Assembly: GCA_900751785.1 (NCBI GenBank)
Contig: CAADSM010000102.1
Location: forward strand, 1-7,144
Source of the DNA: Lachnospiraceae bacterium
GTDB taxonomy: Bacteria; Bacillota; Clostridia; Lachnospirales; Lachnospiraceae
Direction: 5' to 3'
DNA: 7,144 bases
In this document: positions 5,297 to 7,144 of the stretch, piece by piece
How positions within the stretch are numbered: position 1 is the stretch's first letter
Layout: every line of letters starts with the position of its first letter
The notes under the pieces: model-generated
Told to the model about the DNA's origin: nothing
Database searches by the model: none
The model's input: the letters and a program-made list of their open reading frames with translations, nothing else
Position numbers and translations under genes: made by a program

Positions 5297-7097
5297 CCGT
5301 AAGGCAGGGATCCTCGCGGCCGCGGTCCTTTTGTGCATCTGTTCTGCGGTGATGATGCTGAGATATCAGGATATGGCTGATTGGGTGGACAGCATGGAGG
5401 ATATAGGGACAAGACAGACGGAGACGCTTTATGAGATGGGCGACGACCTGAGCGAGGGGAATTATCTGCTATACAATGAATATTCGCAGGAGACAGCATT
5501 TTCGGATGTGCTGGAGTGGTACGGACAGAGCCCTTTCGAGCTTCTGGGCAGATACATGGACTACGGAATTTTTGACAGCGAGGGCGAGTCCCTTCTGAGT
5601 GATACGAGTGAGACGGAGGCACAGCGGCTTGCCGAGGAGGAATCACAGTATTACGCATTCCGCGCTTCGTTTTACTTCGGAGAAGCCGGAGAACTCTCCG
5701 ATATCCAGGTGGACGGCAGCGCGCTTGAGCCTAAGACCGCATATAGTTTAGAACAGCAGTATCTCGCGGACTTTGACAATGTGCTGTATGCATACGGATT
5801 GTCATCTATCTCGACGCCGGAAAATGTCACTGTAGTCTACGGCATGACGGAAGCGAATCTAAACGCATACTGTGAGGTGGAGAGTCCGCTGGAGCTGAGC
5901 TTTTACAACTTTTCAAGCTCTACGGCATACGGGGATACGCTCGAGATGATGACACTGCTGACCGCAGCGGCGGCGTTCCTCCTTCCTTGTTTCAGGAGGC
6001 TGGATATCAGTGAAATGAAGATCTTCCGGGTGCCGTTTGAGATCCCGGCCGGCCTTCTCCTGCTGATGCTGGCGTCTGCGGACCTGATGAATATCCCGGC
6101 GTATGTGGCCTACCGTACAGTCAAGGGCACACTCCTGCCGGGCTCCGGGAATGGAGTCACGATCCTTGCGATGACGATCAATTTCCTCATGTGGATCATT
6201 GTATACGGCCTGATCTTCTGGGCGGTCACGTCGCTCCGCGCGATGATACGGATGAAACGCGCGTACTGGAGTAAAAGGACGCTGACGGCAAAGCTTGTCC
6301 GCCGGATCAGAAAGAGAGGTGACGCATATGGAGGGGCTATGAAACGAAAAGCCGGGGGCATCTTCAGGAGGACGAAGAAATTTCTGGCAAAGCAGTATGA
6401 CGCGCTCCTGCATCTGGATTTTCAGGATAAGACGAACCGGACGATACTGAAGATCGTGCTGATCAATTTTGCGATCCTGTTTATCGTGTGCCTGTTCTGG
6501 TATTACGGGACATTTGCGCTGATCATTTACTCCGTGCTGCTGTTCATCTTTCTCCGGAAATTCACGAGGGATCTGCAGGAAAAATATAAGCTGCTCTTAA
6601 GGTCTACGAATCAGCTTGCGGAAGGGCATCTGGATGTGCCGATCGAGGGGGACATCGGACTGTTCAACCCGATCCAGGATGAGCTGAAGAAGATCCAGAA
6701 GGGGTTCAAGAAGGCCGTGGAAGAGGAAGTCAAGAACGAGCGGATGAAGACGGAGCTGGTGACCATTGTCTCTCATGACCTGAGGACGCCGCTCACAGCG
6801 ATCATCACGTATGTGGATCTGCTGAAGAATGAGGACGACGAAGCGAAGCGAAAAGAGTATATCGAGGTGCTGGAGCGCAAGTCGCTGCGGCTGAAAATCC
6901 TGATCGAGGACCTTTTCGAGATCAGCAAGGCTGCCAGCAAGAACGTGGTCATGCATTACATGAAAGTGGATATCGTGGATCTGCTCAAGCAGGTAGGGCT
7001 GGAAAATGACAGCAAGATCAGGGAGGCGAACCTGGAGTTCCGCTGGAAACTGCCGGAGCACAAGATCGTGATGTGGCTGGGCAGACAGAAGAAATAA
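5274..7097 (+). CDS. Membrane sensor histidine kinase, lacking its ATPase domain (truncated or disrupted)
   Basis: The frame encodes 607 residues: a first membrane helix (11-29), a roughly 195-residue extracytoplasmic region (30-225), further helices near 226-241, 257-279, 297-325 and 391-428, a HAMP-like linker (about 429-485), and a HisKA domain with VSHDLRTPLT, His501 being the phosphorylation site. After WKLPEHKIVMWL the protein ends at TAA 7095-7097, so the N, G1 and G2 boxes of the HATPase_c domain are missing and this product could not autophosphorylate. The bases after the stop still resemble the expected kinase sequence in the same frame, so the stop is either a mutation or a sequence error at the edge. 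The start is TTG 5274, the only usable start before the first helix, with AAAGGTGG 9 bases upstream inside the regulator gene; this gives a 23-base overlap. The partner is the regulator at 4604-5296. Confidence 0.88.
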   Translation: MDTRSISSRKAGILAAAVLLCICSAVMMLRYQDMADWVDSMEDIGTRQTETLYEMGDDLSEGNYLLYNEYSQETAFSDVLEWYGQSPFELLGRYMDYGIFDSEGESLLSDTSETEAQRLAEEESQYYAFRASFYFGEAGELSDIQVDGSALEPKTAYSLEQQYLADFDNVLYAYGLSSISTPENVTVVYGMTEANLNAYCEVESPLELSFYNFSSSTAYGDTLEMMTLLTAAAAFLLPCFRRLDISEMKIFRVPFEIPAGLLLLMLASADLMNIPAYVAYRTVKGTLLPGSGNGVTILAMTINFLMWIIVYGLIFWAVTSLRAMIRMKRAYWSKRTLTAKLVRRIRKRGDAYGGAMKRKAGGIFRRTKKFLAKQYDALLHLDFQDKTNRTILKIVLINFAILFIVCLFWYYGTFALIIYSVLLFIFLRKFTRDLQEKYKLLLRSTNQLAEGHLDVPIEGDIGLFNPIQDELKKIQKGFKKAVEEEVKNERMKTELVTIVSHDLRTPLTAIITYVDLLKNEDDEAKRKEYIEVLERKSLRLKILIEDLFEISKAASKNVVMHYMKVDIVDLLKQVGLENDSKIREANLEFRWKLPEHKIVMWLGRQKK

Positions 7098-7144
7098 CCG
7101 ATCTTTTAGGAACTGAACGTCAAAAACACTAAAAAAGACAGCCC

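Noticed and set aside
7128..7144. A-run followed by GACAGCCC at the right edge as the first half of a terminator
   Set aside because: The other arm would lie outside the window, and the same bases also fit degraded kinase coding sequence, so no call is made.

Overview
The window looks like chromosomal DNA of a clostridial Firmicute, most likely Lachnospiraceae-like. The reasons are strong AGGAGG-type ribosome binding sites, AT-rich spacers with sigma-A-type promoters, coding sequence rich in ATC, CTG, GAG and GCG codons, and a gene set (YesL/DUF624, Xpt, DedA, GT4 glycosyltransferase, VanR/VanS-type two-component pair) that is common there. The assignment is from memory of these families; no search was run.

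Layout. (1) 1-202: the 5' part of an unrecognised minus-strand gene that runs off the left edge, with a near-consensus minus-strand promoter. (2) 248-450: a tRNA-Gly(UCC) gene with its own promoter, a small hairpin in its trailer and an intrinsic terminator. (3) 451-600: no gene seen. (4) 602-1956: an extended -10 promoter followed by two tightly coupled genes, a YesL-like (DUF624) membrane protein and xanthine phosphoribosyltransferase (xpt). (5) 1957-2098: a spacer containing a perfect 23-bp inverted repeat whose right arm carries the Shine-Dalgarno sequence of the next gene. (6) 2099-7097: five same-strand genes with short gaps or overlaps: a DedA-family membrane protein, a GT4 glycosyltransferase of the diacylglycerol glucosyltransferase type, a DUF374/LPLAT-like protein, an OmpR/PhoB-type response regulator and its partner histidine kinase.

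How the genes may work together. The last five genes read as one transcription unit that joins membrane-lipid functions (a DedA lipid translocase candidate, a glycolipid synthase candidate, an acyltransferase-like protein) to a two-component system. The economical inference is an envelope or membrane-lipid homeostasis module in which the sensor reports membrane state. This is inference from context only. The xpt pair is a separate purine-salvage unit.

Most worth a second look: the SD-sequestering palindrome before dedA; the histidine kinase, which stops before its ATPase domain although kinase-like sequence seems to continue in frame past the stop in the last 47 bases (degraded gene or poor sequence at a contig end); and the glycosyltransferase tail that runs 47 bases into the next gene. 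I saw no mobile element, CRISPR array or defence system, and nothing that I can defend as a wholly new system.
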